NCBI RefSeq assembly: GCF_039555335.1
Contig: NC_092642.1
Coordinates: 17,079,208 to 17,143,207, forward strand
Direction of reading: 5' to 3'
DNA length: 64,000 nucleotides
From: Amphiura filiformis
Lineage: Eukaryota; Echinodermata; Ophiuroidea; Amphilepidida; Amphiuridae
The notes under the pieces are model-generated. The model searched no databases and had not been told where the DNA came from. It was given only the letters and a program-made list of their open reading frames with translations. Positions 24,105 to 38,000 of this stretch are shown here, in pieces; position 1 is the stretch's first letter; each line of letters begins with the position of its first letter. The position numbers were made by a program, and so were the translations under genes.

Positions 24105-25923
24105 TTGATCAGAGGAAAAGGTTTTATAATTGTGGTAATTAGGCATTGATTAATTTAATACGGTACCTATATCATGTAGCACTATTGAAGGGTGTTGTTT
24201 AATCCTGGTTATTTTAAAATCAGAACAAATACCTTTAACACTACAGCTCTGTAACTCTGTAAACATTAACTGTAATTTGCAGATCACATAATTGTCAATT
24301 ATATGTCAAAACATTTCACTGTTTGATGGATTTCTTGGAATAATGTTTGCTCAAGTCCTGAATAAGTATTGCTGTTAGGACTGGAGTATGGGTCCGTTGC
24401 CAAGTGGCAAGGCTAGTAGGAAACAAAATGGCTAATTTATACAGGTTATAAATTTCTCAGTGCTTTACAAAATCAGAAAAAAATCAAATTTCTACAAACA
24501 TAGCTCTAGTTAAACATACCTTGCATGAGATATGACGTAATATATAAGGATACAATTTGCTATCTGTAAGTCAATGTTGGAGGCTTCATTAATTATGGAC
24601 AACATGCAATCACCTCACATTTTCAGCATTGCTGTATTCTTCCTTTTTGTCAAATTTTGAAATACCGGTACCCAGAGAGGTTTTTATACCTCGGGTAGTA
24701 GACTTATTCTTCATTTTCAAGCAATTAATTTCAAATATTTTTACCACAGTGCTTATTCTTCATTTTCAAGCAATTAATTTCAAATATTTCATACATTTGC
24801 ACCACAATGCTTTTAAATGCATATTTTATTATCTAGTACACATTTGAAAAAGGCATTTAAAAGTTAAAACCCTATGAGTGGTATGATAATTGCCAATCAT
24901 TACTAAAAGTGCTTTGCAGTGCATACCGTATTTCCTCAAATAGTCATTCCCCTTCAAATAAACGCTCCCCCCCAGCAGTTTTTGTGATGAAAATAACCCT
25001 AAAACTAACGCCCCCAGTATTCGATTTACCACCTGCACATTTGCAGATGACTTTGATTTTGTGCAGGTAACTTTTCAAATGTAGGGCCTACTCTGCACAA
25101 GTGCATACTATGTACCGGTAGAATTTTAGTCGTAAATTACACAGTTGGAATCAGAAACATACAATGTGCCTCTAATCAAAGAATTAATATAAATATTGGT
25201 CCGTTATGAAATGACCACAATACCTGCACAGAATCAAAGTCACAGGTGTGCAGGTGGTAAATCGAACACTGTTGGCTGTATTCCATAGTGACGTATTGTG
25301 GGGCACCGTGAATAAACAACTTTCGAGAAAATCAGGGTCAAAGAAATGTCCATTATAAAATGTGTAAATCAGACGTATACATTAATTATATTTTGTAATT
25401 GATGTGAAATTTCTTTAGTAAATTAAAAAGATTTTATCTTAATAGAACTTTCAAAAGAAATGAAGACACATTAATGGCAAATTGAAAACAATAAGTACAA
25501 AATGATACGTCTAACGTGACTATGGAAAACATGCAAAACGCAATACTCTAACCTTATCGCAACCTTATACCATCTCGGTCGCTGTGTAATCCTTTTTACT
25601 GTTTGTCTGCTCAATTCCATAGTATGGAAAGTAACAAACTGATGTATGCCGCTATGACTAGTATGAGTGACATACAATGTTTTTCATTTGCCAATATTTC
25701 TAAAATTTGTTTACTATTTAAAATGTGTACCGTATGAAAAGTGGCATATGGTCCATATTGATAATCGGCGCGGCGCGTAGTAGACGTCCTTGTCACTTCT
25801 GCGCGATCGCAATTCACAGAAGTAATAAAAAATTAACTTTACATGTTTTTAGGTTGAATTGTGCTGATACTTTGTCCACTCCCAACACTCAATTGCACTT
25901 TGTAATGAAACGCCAAATGTACT
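24105..25923. other. Intergenic, minor repeats only; no gene seen
   Basis: Holds a 49-bp direct duplication at 24703-24800 (CTTATTCTTCATTTTCAAGC). It also holds an inverted pair at 25018-25072 / 25220-25268 (TTTACCACCTGCAC and its inverse) beside a degraded CCGTATTTCCTC..AATAAACGC MITE fragment (24927-25020). Frames present are short and lack splice context. Confidence 0.5.
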
Positions 25924-26321
25924 TACCGTATTGTTTGTAATACGCCCCGGGGGCGTTGCATTTTTCCAAAAGGGGGCGTTTATTGAAAGTAAATTGTCAG
26001 TAAAAAAAGCTTAAAAATTGTGTTCAATTTCCCGATGGTGCTCCTATTAAAAGGAGGGATTTACACTATACATGATGGCGGCGCCCACGGAAAATGATAT
26101 TTTTGTGGGGAATACAACAAAATTACACCTGTAAGTGCATGTCCATGAGTGAAATTCTACCATAATTAGGCAATGAAATGGATGGGAGTTGAGTCATAAT
26201 AGGTTTTGTCCATTCAATTTAGCGATCGTGACTGAAATGTTTGCATTTTTGTCAATTTTCACAGAAAAATTGGAGGGGGGCGTTTATTAGAGGGGGAGCG
26301 TTTATTACAAACAATACGGTA
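25924..26321. mobile_element. Full-length CCGTATTG MITE
   Basis: Terminal repeats TACCGTATTGTTTGTAAT and ATTACAAACAATACGGTA are perfect inverses, flanked by TA. Subterminal GGGGGCGTTTATT / AATAAACGCCCC blocks are shared with the fragment at 399-845. It sits between two ~85-bp direct repeats (25794-25877 and 26490-26579). Confidence 0.75.
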
Positions 26322-27036
26322 ATTAATTATTACTGAGCTAATTTTGACTGCTGATTTAGCAAAATGACTCGGCTATACGCCACTATTATCATGATGGAAT
26401 ACATATGTATGAAGCCGACTAATTGGTAACAACAAGCAAACAACTGTGCACAGAACTGATAAACAATCACGCTGATTGGCTGACCAACGCACTTCTGCGC
26501 GATCGCAATTCACGGAAGTAATAAAAAATTAACTTTACATGTTTTAGGTTGAAACTTGAATTGTGCTGATACTTTGTCCCCAGCTACAACATGCATTATC
26601 ATTCACCAGATTCATTAACTCTGGGATATTAAAGTTTTATTCAGATTTCCTTTTACAAATTAAGCGTACTGCTGGCCGTCCAGCGAGTATTATTTGCACA
26701 AGGTCCAATATGCACACGCTTGACGTCGCGCACGTATACGCGATGGTTAAGCTGTCAAAGGAAATCCGAATAAGACTTTATCATACTACATGATTATGAT
26801 TTCAAGTTTCACAAACATAACAAAGATGACAAAAAGTCTAAAAAATAAAAATAAAGAGAAAACAAAAAATGCATCCCAGAAGAACGAACAGAACAGATGC
26901 CTTGGCACTTCTGAAGCTTTCTGAGACTGAGCCGGAGGCAAAGCATAATTGCACAAAAGACAATATCAATCAAACTTGTTTTCACATCAATTAAAGTTTA
27001 TAGTACCTCCTGAAAAACAAAAATTTTAAATCGTTT

Positions 27037-28205
27037 AGGGACCGTTCAGAAATACTTTGGTGGGGGGGGCTGGGCACTTGGAATTTTTGGAGTCAAAACT
27101 TTTTTGACCCCCCCCCTCCAGAGAACCTAAAACTTTTTTGACCCCCCTCTTTAGATATATGAAACTTTTTTGACCCCCCTTCCAAGAGGTTAAAAAACAG
27201 TCTGAGGAGGGGGGCTACTCCATTTGTGCAAACTCAGTCACAATTATAGGCCTGAAAGTTCAAGGTGTTTTTCACATGCTGTGACTTGTATGAAGTTTAA
27301 TTTCAATTTATGCATTGTAATTTTGTTTCATTCTCAGTAATCAAATAAATAAAAGTAACACAAAAAGGGAAATTGACAGTGGCGTAGCTAGGGCTTGGGG
27401 GTCCCAGGGCTAAGGCTAGGTGTCGCTCCCGATTCTTGAAATAATTATTGCGCCGGAGCACAAATAGGGCCTACCGCTAATTAATTTTGGTTATAATGAA
27501 AGAATATCGGTCTTAAATTGATCTTTCAAATGACTTTGTCCTGAAATGCGGCATAAGCGCTTGCTAAAATTTTGAATTTCATCGCTTAGAGTAGCGCAGA
27601 ATCGATGCTGAATTGGTCAATTTGGTGCCCCTAAGAGTGGCGCCCAGGGCACATGCCCCCACCTGCCCCCGTCGCTATCCATTGGAAATTCAGAGCAACA
27701 TCTGGGCACATACTCAAGATTTTTAATACTTAAGACTTGTTTATCAGGGCGTAGCCAGCTTTCTTAGCCAGGGGGCAAAATATAAATTTCGGGCAAAGAC
27801 AAAAACAAATCCTGGTTGCATCATTTTGACCCGGTATTATCAGTGGGATACATACATAATCACCCTTTTCTTATAGCGACTGTAGAATACATGTAAAGTC
27901 TTTGAGATTCCAAAAAGGCTTTAATGGGATACCGGCAATGAGCGCGCGTAGCGCGCCCCAAAATGTATTTTACACTATTTTGGGCCATAATCGTGGTAAA
28001 AAGGGCTTTATTATACATATCTTGCGCCGGTAGCGCCAAAAAAATTTTGTATGCTCTTGTTCTTTTGTTCTTTTTTTGTTTAAAACTTTTTGACCCCCTC
28101 CTTTGGTAACCAAAACTTTTGGTCCCCCCTTTGTGCAACTCAAAACTTTTGTGTCCCCCACACTTTGCCCAGTCCCCCCACCAAAGTATTTATGAACGGT
28201 CCCTT
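27037..28205. mobile_element. Inverted-repeat element with two nested hAT-like insertions
   Basis: Left end AGGGACCGTTCAGAAATACT followed by TTGGTGGGGGG is the inverse of the right end (CCCCCCACCAAAG..TGAACGGTCCCTT). Flanks are TTTA and TTAA. Inside each end lie inverse AACTTTT(TT)GACCCCCC repeats. A hAT MITE (27377-27684) and a 3'-truncated relative of the 60785 element (from 27745) are nested within. The frames it contains are not recognisable proteins. Confidence 0.65.
27377..27684. mobile_element. hAT-type MITE, nested
   Basis: Starts CAGTGGCGTAGCTAGGGC and ends GTCGCTATCCATTG, a decayed inverse. It is flanked by GAAATTGA (27369-27376) and GAAATTCA (27685-27692), an 8-bp duplication with one mismatch. 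Confidence 0.6.
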
Positions 28206-31046
28206 AACTAAGCTTACTTACCCACACAAACATATTTCGCAAATACATTTTCTGCCCATGTTGGACAACAGCACTGGCGTGAAATTATGCCAAGCAAATC
28301 CACGTCAAAAGTGGCGAAAACACGCAATAAATTACTCAAAATTTGTCTCAAATTTGTACACCAAGTACTGAATTCAGCTGTCAGCATTCACTGAGCGTTT
28401 GCCAAGAATCGATGCCTAGTTTCCACGTTGTTTAATTGTCGTGTTTGCATCAAGGACAACAGCTTACTTCAATGGTCGCCAAGCCAACAAGTACACAAAT
28501 TGACAGTGATCAAAGGCGGAGCCTGGCTTCCCCAACGATTGCCCTTTGACCGCTGCGGATAATTGATTGATTTGATCAATAACAAAATGATTGTAGCGAG
28601 GTAGCGTCGCAGTTCAATACAATACGTGTGTGGGAATAGAATCTAAAGTCGCGGTGTGGTTGTCTAGGGATGACGTTATCGTCAACCAAGGGATAATGGT
28701 CTCGGGTTCAGGTTTTGGTTTGTTTCGGCTCATATGGTGTACAGTGTTCGTAATGCAGTAAAATTGCTTTAATTGGTGGCTAAATTTGAGCTTTGTGGGA
28801 AGGTACTGAAATATGTGTGCAACTTTTTCCGGGAACTTTTTGATATTGTTATTCAAATTTATTGGGATTTGGGGCGATTTTTCCCGAACTTGAAAACCAT
28901 ATCAGTTTGTCAGACACTATAGGCCTAGATGAATTATTTTATGATAGGGAAGTTTTTTGAACGTGTGTATCTTTGGCCAATTTTTTTTTAAATCTAAAAA
29001 CTTGATTTTTTCCACCCAAAACTAGCTTTGAACCACCGCAACTAGTTAACTTCTAAATAATAAAATACATTATTATTGATTTAGAGTCAAACATCTAGTC
29101 AACTCCTTTCTCAAATTTGTGAAATGTTCTCAACAGAAGAGTGAAATGCATTGGTCTTTATTTCTTTAGTTGTAACCAATTTTGGGGATATTTTGATGAT
29201 CTAATTAAAATATAAATCAGAGAGTAGTTACAACATTTTTGTCTCTGATCAATAATATTTATTTTCTATTTTTCCAGGTGTAATTATAATCTGAGACCGA
29301 ATTAATAAAAATTCCTTTAAAAGGAATAGGGCGGGCAAATGAAAAATTGTCAAGAGAAATGAAAGAATGAGTAAGTCAAGTTCACAATTAAAAACAGGAA
29401 AATATGACACAACATCGATTTCCAATGGGGAATAACACAAAACGTATAAACAAAGTTAAAAGAGTTTTTAACTTTATACGTTTATACGTTTGTTATTCCC
29501 CATTGGAGGTTGTATCATATTTTCCTTGATTTTAATCTTATCTATTGCTTATCCTTTGTTCTCTGCTGGTCAGTTGGAACAGATTTTCCCTGTTTTATAT
29601 TAACCCTTCACATCATAACAGAAGACGCTTTATGTTAACATTTTATATAAAACATTGTTATAAAACTTTTGTAGATAATAGTTATTTAAAACATTTTCGT
29701 AATCATACCTAGAGGTTTTTTTATCATCAGATAGAAAGACTTCTGCTCATCTTCTCTGGTGAGACAACAGGGCTGGGGTATCTTTCCATATCAAAGTTTA
29801 AAAATCTGTCATATCAATTTCCTCAATAGGCCTATGTTGTTTTGATACAACTTATGAGGGGAAAAGTTTGATTTTACAATATTTCGATATTATTTTTTAA
29901 CTTTGTAACTTTATTATGATTAACATAACTGTATTTCAAAGCGTCAAACTATATCATTATTTTGTCCCAACAAAAATAATCCAGGGAATAAAATATTCAT
30001 TCATATGTTTATTTATTTTATTCAACCTGGGCCATTTCTACTGGTGCACATGCATTCTAATAATTTGTCTATAATACCTTATACAAGCATCAGCAAGCAC
30101 TATTTGTCACAAGATTTGAAAAGTAAATAGCCTATGTATACACACTGAAATGCACATACAAGCTGTATTTAAGTACATGCCGAAGCTATCAGTATAAAAT
30201 GATATATATGACCTTCACGATGCTATTAATTTAGCCCAAAGATTAGGAAAACTAGCAAAACTGGTGAACTGGTACTGTTCAAATAAAAACATCTGCAAAT
30301 CTTGCTGCAATTTCCAAATAGTATTTCTATTACTTAAATAATTATTTTTGTTATTTCCTTTAATACAAACACATTACTGCCTATGACGACTTTATCGTAT
30401 TACTTACATATCAAAATCAAGTAATAATTACAAAACTCGCCGTAAACTATCACCTCTGTGGGTGTTTGGGATATAACCGGCACGAATATTTTCTCAACAC
30501 TGCGGCATGTGAGAAAGTAGGTCAATAGTCAGAGAATACAGGCACCCGCACCTGCACGCCGCACCCGCCCAAAAGACTGCGTTTGACGCCACTGTCAATC
30601 AAACTCCCTATGGCTCTTGATTGGTTTTATAGCGCGTAAAAGAAAGGTTGGTTCTTCTCGGAGAAAAGGAATCACAGAAAACTACGGTATTTTACTAGGC
30701 AAAAACAACTTTCCTAGATATTGTTGATAATGGTTTTTGAGACGGTTTGTATGTTAGAAGGAACAAAACTAACCACAAGGCACGGTGTTTTAACGCCGTT
30801 GTCAGAAACTCAATAATCACGACAACTTAAGGATGATGACCTGATATATTAAAATCAAATTCTTTAAAACTTATGTATAACATAAAGTACTGTCCCTTTC
30901 AAGCATTCATGCAAAAAGATCATGTAAATGTTCATTGTAAATGCGACTAATTCTTCATGGAATTACTGACATTCAATAGAGCGTAAAACTGGCAGTCTAC
31001 CGTGGTGTTTTTATTAATGATAATTATCATGATAATGTAATAAATT
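28206..31046. other. Intergenic; one foldback element, no gene seen
   Basis: 29389-29533 is an inverted repeat (CCAATGGGGAATAAC and inverse, TATACGTTT and inverse) with a short loop. The rest is AT-rich unique-looking sequence; a somewhat GC-richer patch at 30540-30640 has no open frame of note. Confidence 0.45.
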
Positions 31047-31278
31047 GATATCAAATGAAAGATCTTATTTTTCTCATTAACATACTGAAATTAGGAGGTC
31101 CAAATCGGTGTATTTCCGAAGATATCTTCAAAAACTGCCGAATTAGTTAAAATGTGGTATACATACCACATTTAAGACTAATTCGGCAGTTTTTTGATGA
31201 TTTCTTCGCTAATATACCGATTTGGAACGCCTAATTTTAATATGTTAATGAGAAAGATATGAGCTTTCACCTGATACC
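31047..31278. mobile_element. Foldback element, ~105-bp arms, tiny loop
   Basis: Arms pair GATATCAAATGAAAG.. with ..CTTTCACCTGATACC, through CCAAATCGGT, AACTGCCGAATTAGT and TGTGGTAT, meeting at about 31157. It lies 60 bp from the TTAA foldback copy at 31339. Confidence 0.75.
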
Positions 31279-31338
31279 AAAATCTGCATTTTGATAGGGT
31301 AAAGTTGGAGATGAGGCTATCAATCAGGTCACCCACCT

Positions 31339-31886
31339 TTAAGGGATCGGATATTAACGTTTTACGCGTTTGCACAGTATTTTTGTGGGAGCTGAGAGTA
31401 CACCAGGCCTATCGAATTGCATTCTGAATATGGGGAATGTCCTTCTGGTATCAAATAATTTTGATTTTTGAAATTCGCGCGCGATATAATACAAATTTGT
31501 TAAATTTTTGATATTTAACAGTCCTCAAAGAGTAAACTTCATAAATCTAATGATATGTTCTTAAAGTGTATATTGCTGGGATGAAAAGCCGACGATCAAT
31601 TAAAAATGTTGACCTTTCATATTGAAGATATCCATTTTTCCCCAAAAGACCTAAACTTTTTGGTGTTTTTTGGAAAAAATCCATATCTTCAATACGAAAG
31701 GTCAAAATTTTCAATTGATCGTCGGCTTTTTATCCCAGCTACATACACTTTTTTAAGTACATATCATTAGATTCATCAAGTTTACTATGAGGACTGTTAA
31801 TAACGTCAATTTTTAATCATTTGCCATGTGTATTATATCGCGAATTAAAAAAAAATCAAAATTAATTGATATCAGAAGGACATTCT
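31339..31886. mobile_element. TTAA-flanked foldback element, copy 2, 3'-truncated
   Basis: Begins TTAAGGGATCGGATATTAAC like the left end of the copy at 41527 and follows it through ATCGAATTGCATTCTGAATA, the inverse arms around GAAGATAT and CGTCGGCTTTTTATCCC. It stops at ATATCAGAAGGACATTC, about 100 bp short of the right terminus. Confidence 0.7.
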
Positions 31887-33385
31887 AATCTTTTTTTAAA
31901 TTCTATCTCCGATTAAAGTTCTTGCGGTGAAAAACTTGATCCAGATGTACGTTTAAAAAAAAAAGGCATTTTTTTCTCCAAATTCCGAAGATGCAGTTGA
32001 ATTCCTTCCATTGTTCATTTTAAAAAAGATACACTTTTATTGTCTTTGCTGCTTGATTAATTTATAGTATTTTACCGCCAAACGTGATCCTATGATAATA
32101 GATTGGTTGGAAGAATCTAAATTGAATCGCCGTTTAGATTTTGTATTTAAATTGAATCAAAAATATTTTTTAAGCTGGGATCATTTAAATGGGAATTTGA
32201 GTAAAATTCTTTAACAAATTGGGTCCTAATTTTGTTTAATTTATTTAATTCTACTTTATTGTCGTTATATCAAATCATCATCACCATCCATGTCCAGGCC
32301 ACTGTTACCACCATCACTACCCGCACATCACCACCCGGGGGGGGGGGCCACCCTGGTTGGAGGTATGGGATGTGCCACGGTTTTGGGACAATTTCAGCGA
32401 GATTGGTATATCGATGGGCGGGTTTTCAGTGGAGGAAAAAAGTGTCCCTAAGAATGCCCAATTAGGTCAAATTTGGGTACTTTTTGCATATTTTTGGTGG
32501 TCTTTTTGTGTTTGAAAAACAGCAAAAAGTTGGTATATAGAAAGTCAGCACCGAAAGTTTGCGCGGCACATCCCCGTACAAAATATTTTGAAGACCCATC
32601 CCATCACCACCACCACCATTTTTGATGCTTTGGCTGCTGTATCCTTATTGCTGTGTACTAATTGCAGTTACCATAGTTACTGCTTTATTTTTTTTAAGTA
32701 AGCACTTCAGACAAAAGGAACAATGACAATGATGAATTATGTTTGTTTACAATTAGCACGTTTAATCATGTTAATAATATTTATTAAACATTTGATACAA
32801 ATGAAATGACGCATACATGAAGACCAAAATATAATAATAACTATTGTACATAAAATGATATATTTGTATAATGTAATCTGGATGGAATATGATGCTTAAC
32901 TTGTCTTGTATCATCTCAGATCAATTCAAGTCTTACCCAGGAAACAAAACGTTCTTATAGAAAACGTTTAAATGTCAGGTTATATAAACGGTATAAAATG
33001 GTTTAATAATAACATTCAGAAAACAGGTTGATGCAAACATTCTAACATAATGTTATTAAGTGTTGACAAAATATTGTTTGCCAAAAAAAGTATTTTGCAA
33101 TAACATTTTATAATTAATGTTTGTTTCATTACAAATCGTTTTGAAAATGTTTTTTTTACCTTTATCTAAAAAGACATTTAAATGTCATTAAAACGTTTTG
33201 ACCGAAATCAAAGCGTTATTTTTTTTAACGTTTTAAAGCATTTTTGTTGATGGGTAGCAGATGTTCTCATCATGATCAAACAAGCAAAGGCGATTTAACA
33301 TGAAAGCAACTTGTTTGTGGCCTGCAAATATATTCCAATGGTGGCGCACTTTCTCAACCAACAATGGTCAGAACTTAATGATTTT
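31887..33385. other. Intergenic; no gene seen
   Basis: 32330-32600 contains a dispersed repeat (GTGCCACGGTTTTG..CAGCGA.TT.GTATATCGA) also present at 53930-54005. The remainder is AT-rich without exon-like frames. Confidence 0.45.
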
Positions 33386-33539
33386 GCATTAGGTGGAGGC
33401 GCCGTATTTAACGTTAGCTTTGGAAATTTAATATTATTATTTTCTTTATTTTCTACCCGACTTACCCGGGTGAAAAATAAAGAAAATAATTAGATATCCA
33501 AAGCTATACATTAAATACGACGGCGCCTCCGCCTAATGC
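33386..33539. mobile_element. Foldback element, ~70-bp arms
   Basis: GCATTAGGTGGAGGCGCCGT pairs with ACGGCGCCTCCGCCTAATGC; arms continue through CTTTGGA and ATTTTCTTTATTTT to a short loop at CCCGACTTACCCGGG. Confidence 0.75.
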
Positions 33540-35040
33540 CGAGTTCGAGTGTACTGATGTTAATTTTACTGTGTTGAATCATGGTTGAATTGACATGTCT
33601 TTTGTTTGTGTTAAGAATAGTATTTTACAAATGATTGAAACATTTGTTAAATTTGCATGTTATATCATCAAAATCTAAAAGATAATGCACTCAACAAGTT
33701 TACTTTCTCATATGGAAGTTTAAAATCGTTTTTACCATGTCTACTTGTATTCTTTGAACTTCTTTCCACAATGTCTTCTTGAGCTGCATGTATCAGCCTC
33801 CCTTTGAATGAATAATTACCTAATTTAATATCAATAATATATAAATGCATATACACAATTACTGGTTATTAATCATTTTAATTAATCCATTTATTATTAT
33901 TATTGATTCACCATGATTGACTTGTATTCAAGAAGTAGAAATCTAATACACTGCTAATAAATGTATACGTCATTGTCTTGCAGGCTACGAAAAAATCATG
34001 TTCTACGGTCCCGACTGATCGAGATTTTACGTTTCGGGGATTTTGTTAGCTATATGAAATCAGGGAATAAAACCAGCAGTTTTTCGGGGTGGATTGATTT
34101 TTTAAACGGTCATAACTTTCATACTATATTTGAAAACAAAATCAGATTTTTCAAGCTTTCGCTGATTTTTACGGTCAGTTAGCTTCTTCCAGAAAAAAAA
34201 TCAAGAACAAAATTATCGACTGACTGACCCTACATTTATTTGGGAAGTTCGTCCTCCCGCGGGGATCCCGTAGAACATGTGTTTTTTGTCGCCTAAAAAA
34301 AGTAACTACTAATAAAATTCCTTTAAAAGGGACATCGCACATCAGATGGATGATAGAATCAGGAACGTCAATTACAATACAATTTTTATAGCTTTAATTT
34401 ACATGGCTGAACGTTTTATGTATTAAAACTATCGTGCTTTAATTGCTAAAATAAAGATGGTTATGCCACCAGAGCTTAAACAATTCACAGCTCTGCTAAA
34501 ATTGAAATTTTAAGATTCAAAAGTTTAAGAATGATAATCACAGGATAATTTCTCTTTTTTTTTCTCTGACAGTTTCCCAAACCAACGGGGTAGCCACGGT
34601 ATATACTTCTTCCACTCATTCATAATAATAATAATTAATGTAATAACATAATTTAAATTTTGTAATGTATTGAAGCCAACTTCGTGCATTGATCATTTTG
34701 TATAATGTGTACTCTCATGATAAATGGATCAGGAAAAGCTCGGAACCCGCAATACTAAAATCCATGTCAATAATATTGGGAAATTAAAGGATTTTATGAT
34801 TATGATTAGGCATAAAAAGACATATTTTTCTGATGGAAATAGATGATCAATATTGAATTGACAGCATTATACAATTACATTAAGGTCTTTCATTGAAAAT
34901 AAGATCGATATATAATATCTATAAAATATATATCTATGTACACATTTTTTATATAATTTTATAGTCTGTATCATTTGATATAAAAATTCCACATTTGAAA
35001 ATATAATAGTTCACAGATAGTTCAAAGTTCAAAGTTCATA
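33540..35040. other. 3' flank of Nodal; no gene seen
   Basis: 33980-34300 is a degenerate dispersed repeat also seen at 16950-17210. 34,600-35,040 is very AT-rich and should hold the Nodal 3' untranslated region (minus strand); no single polyadenylation hexamer stands out. Confidence 0.45.
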
Positions 35041-38000
35041 TCACCTGCATCCGCATTCTTGCACGATCATATCCTCATGGTTTTTCATAACGATGGAACC
35101 TTTCTCAAAATACAAAATACTCAAAGGTGATAACTTCGTTGGTACACAACACGGCGCTGGTGCCCTGCGTTTATCGCGGATCCGTAAAAGTCCGACTAAA
35201 ATAGCATGATTACTTGGGTTATCATCAGAGTCTAAATATCCAGTGCATCTGCCAGCACAGCGATACGCATTAAAGTTCTTTGGGTATATAATCCACTGTT
35301 CCCAACCGACGCGTTGAAAGTCAACTTCCATTGGCACACGACGACAAGGTCCTGATTCCATCTCTTTCTGCATTCCTTGCAAACGTTCTCTTTCAAGTTT
35401 GTCCCGTCTAGCCTGTTCTTGACGCTCCCGTTCTAATTTCCGAGCTTCTTTTTCTTTCTTTTTCTGCCGTTTAGCTGCTAGTCGATCTACACCTCGTCGC
35501 TGTCGAACTTTCACTGACGCACCAGCGTCCAAATGAATACTTAAAGGCACTGAAGCTTTTGAAAAACAAACAAGCACAACTTCACTAAAAATATCCGTTG
35601 GAGTTTCAATATCCACGATCAAATTAGGGTCACTAAACTCGTGTCTTGTGCGAAGTTCAAAATTATTATCCCATTGTGCATCTTCAGTTAACCATGCCCG
35701 GAGAACTTCGGTGACGTCAAAGACTTCTCGACCATCGTAGAAATCATGATGACGCTCAAACAGTTGCCGTTGGGAAAGCATTTTCCTTACAAGACAATCA
35801 AACACAGTAGCATCAGTATGGCAAGGCCTTCGTGCGAAATGATGAACGCCGATTTCAACAGTGTCGTGACGCCGAGATGGTCGGATCTGAACTCGAAGCT
35901 CTGCTAGATGAAGATCTTCTGGGTGAGTCATGAATGATGACAACTTGAATTTGGCCAGGAACTGCGCTGAGGTGCCATCAGAGGAGACATTCTGAACTGT
36001 ATAAGAAAAGACAAAAATGATGGAAGGATTTGATTACTTTTATGGTAGCAATTAACAATAGTCAATAAACATGAGAAAATACTTACAACATAGAAGTTAG
36101 AACCTTTTTGTCCCGTACAAGTTCAAGAACCAGAAAGCTCATAAGGACCAATAAGGGTTCTAAAGATCTGGAGGTCAGTTGACGAACCCTTTAGAACCTT
36201 TTTTTTCAAAGATTGTACACACAAAAAACATGACATTTTTCTTCAACGATATTTCGGGAAAGTACAAACAAATTAATTATTCGGGAAACACCGTGGACCT
36301 TTTATTCCACTTTATTGAACATTCCGCACTCCAAAAACTGCGACTTGTTTAGCTACCACGGGGGACCCTCTTCAAAGCCGTGCTTCGCAAGGGCCCCTTT
36401 TTGGCTAAATAAACTAGTTTATATTTAGTTCTTCAAAAGTATACACCAAAATTATAGAAAACTAAATTTGAACTAGGTAGGGGATCTCTTGAACGATTGG
36501 TAAAATGTTTCCACTTACTTAGTTAAATAAACGCGATTACAAATTCTTTTTTGAGAAAGAGCAAACCCGATTAATGTTTTCAAGTCGAGGTCGACTTATT
36601 GAAAAGGAATAATTTTGACTTTGTATGCCATCAGACGACATAATTGGCTTGTCTGAAATATGACAAAATTGAACCACTGTTAAGTTTCAACATTTTGTAC
36701 ACAATCTATATATAAATGCAGGCCTAAAATGAATGTCAACAAAAATGTAAAAAATATTGATAAAAATCATATAATATGCAATTAATATCAGTGGTTTCAC
36801 TCAAAGAAAATAATGGTATAACCGCTGAAGACAATTTCACCGAATGCTCCGCAATACGAAGCATTTATAGTAATTATTTATTTTTATGCATGCACGGATT
36901 CAAGAACTGCTTGCATGCAGAAAGTGGACTTCCCGTAAAATTGACTTTGTTGATGTGCTTCGCTAATTTGGTCCTTCTTGGATAGGTTGATTATAAAATT
37001 TTGAAGTTAAAATTTGAGTCCAAAATTGTAAGAAATAGAAAGCTGACACAGTTTCCTGTAAAATGAAGGGTCAATCATGTCTGTTGAGCAAAATTAGTGA
37101 AGTTCTAGATGAAAGTATATTGCCAGACTTGACCTAAAGGTAGTGACCAGTGCACGTGTGCAGGTTAATATACGCAGTTTTCAATGTTAGACTATATCAT
37201 GTAGTACTTTTTACAGAGGGGCAGTTTTTCCAGTCGTTTTATAAAGAGATCATTTATATTTTATAAAAAGGAGCAAGTGGTTTTGGTAAGATGTGTATAA
37301 GAAATACAAAACAACATTTGCTTTTCTTGAACATGGATGGGAAGCGGTTCAATGGACGTGGCCACAGATTTTGAACACAAGGGTGTCACCAATATCCGTG
37401 TTATGATCACACATATCTTGGACATCATACCTTCAAAAGTTCACATTTGAAAATAAAAACTCGCATTTTGTCCTTTGCCCGTAGATTTATAACGTCTCTA
37501 CAAGATAAATATGGCTGAATGCCGAATGTTAAACTCGTTTTTAGAACTTTTTACACGTTCGTTCCAAGAATGTACATTTTGAAAACAGTGTTTTGAAAAA
37601 AGTAAACTATGATCAGTGTGATAATGTTTGTGGTAATCATGGTAATAATTATCATAATGATCCACTTTTAATTTGGAGCTAAAATACTGTGAAGTTGAAT
37701 GAATTGTTGAATGATGAACGAACGAGTGAAATATCTAAAAATGGAAAGGAGCGTTTGATAAGGCGCTGAAGTATGTAATTGCGCCAAAAAATAATTCCGT
37801 TTCTTTTTCGTTATGATTCTTTATTTGAACCTAGTTTCATACACGTTCCGTACAACAAAATTAATAAACATTATTTAAAACATAGACTTACCGGCAAGCT
37901 TAGCACCAAAACTTCTCACAGTATCGGACTCTTCTATCGCCAAACTCTCTGTCTTTGACGGATGCAACAAATTGTATCCCGTAGTCAAAGATTGATATAA

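Noticed and set aside
26700-26760. TGACGTCGCGCACG stretch as a promoter
   Set aside because: Only a partial CRE with no TATA, initiator or downstream exon; not enough to call.
27860-28371. Overlapping open frames near 28 kb
   Set aside because: They lie in the inverted-repeat element and its GACCCCCC repeats; no recognisable protein.
37875-37891. Nodal exon 1 frame reading on to KSMF and stop
   Set aside because: This is read-through past the GTAAGT donor at 37891; joining to 35996 restores the Nodal prodomain in phase.
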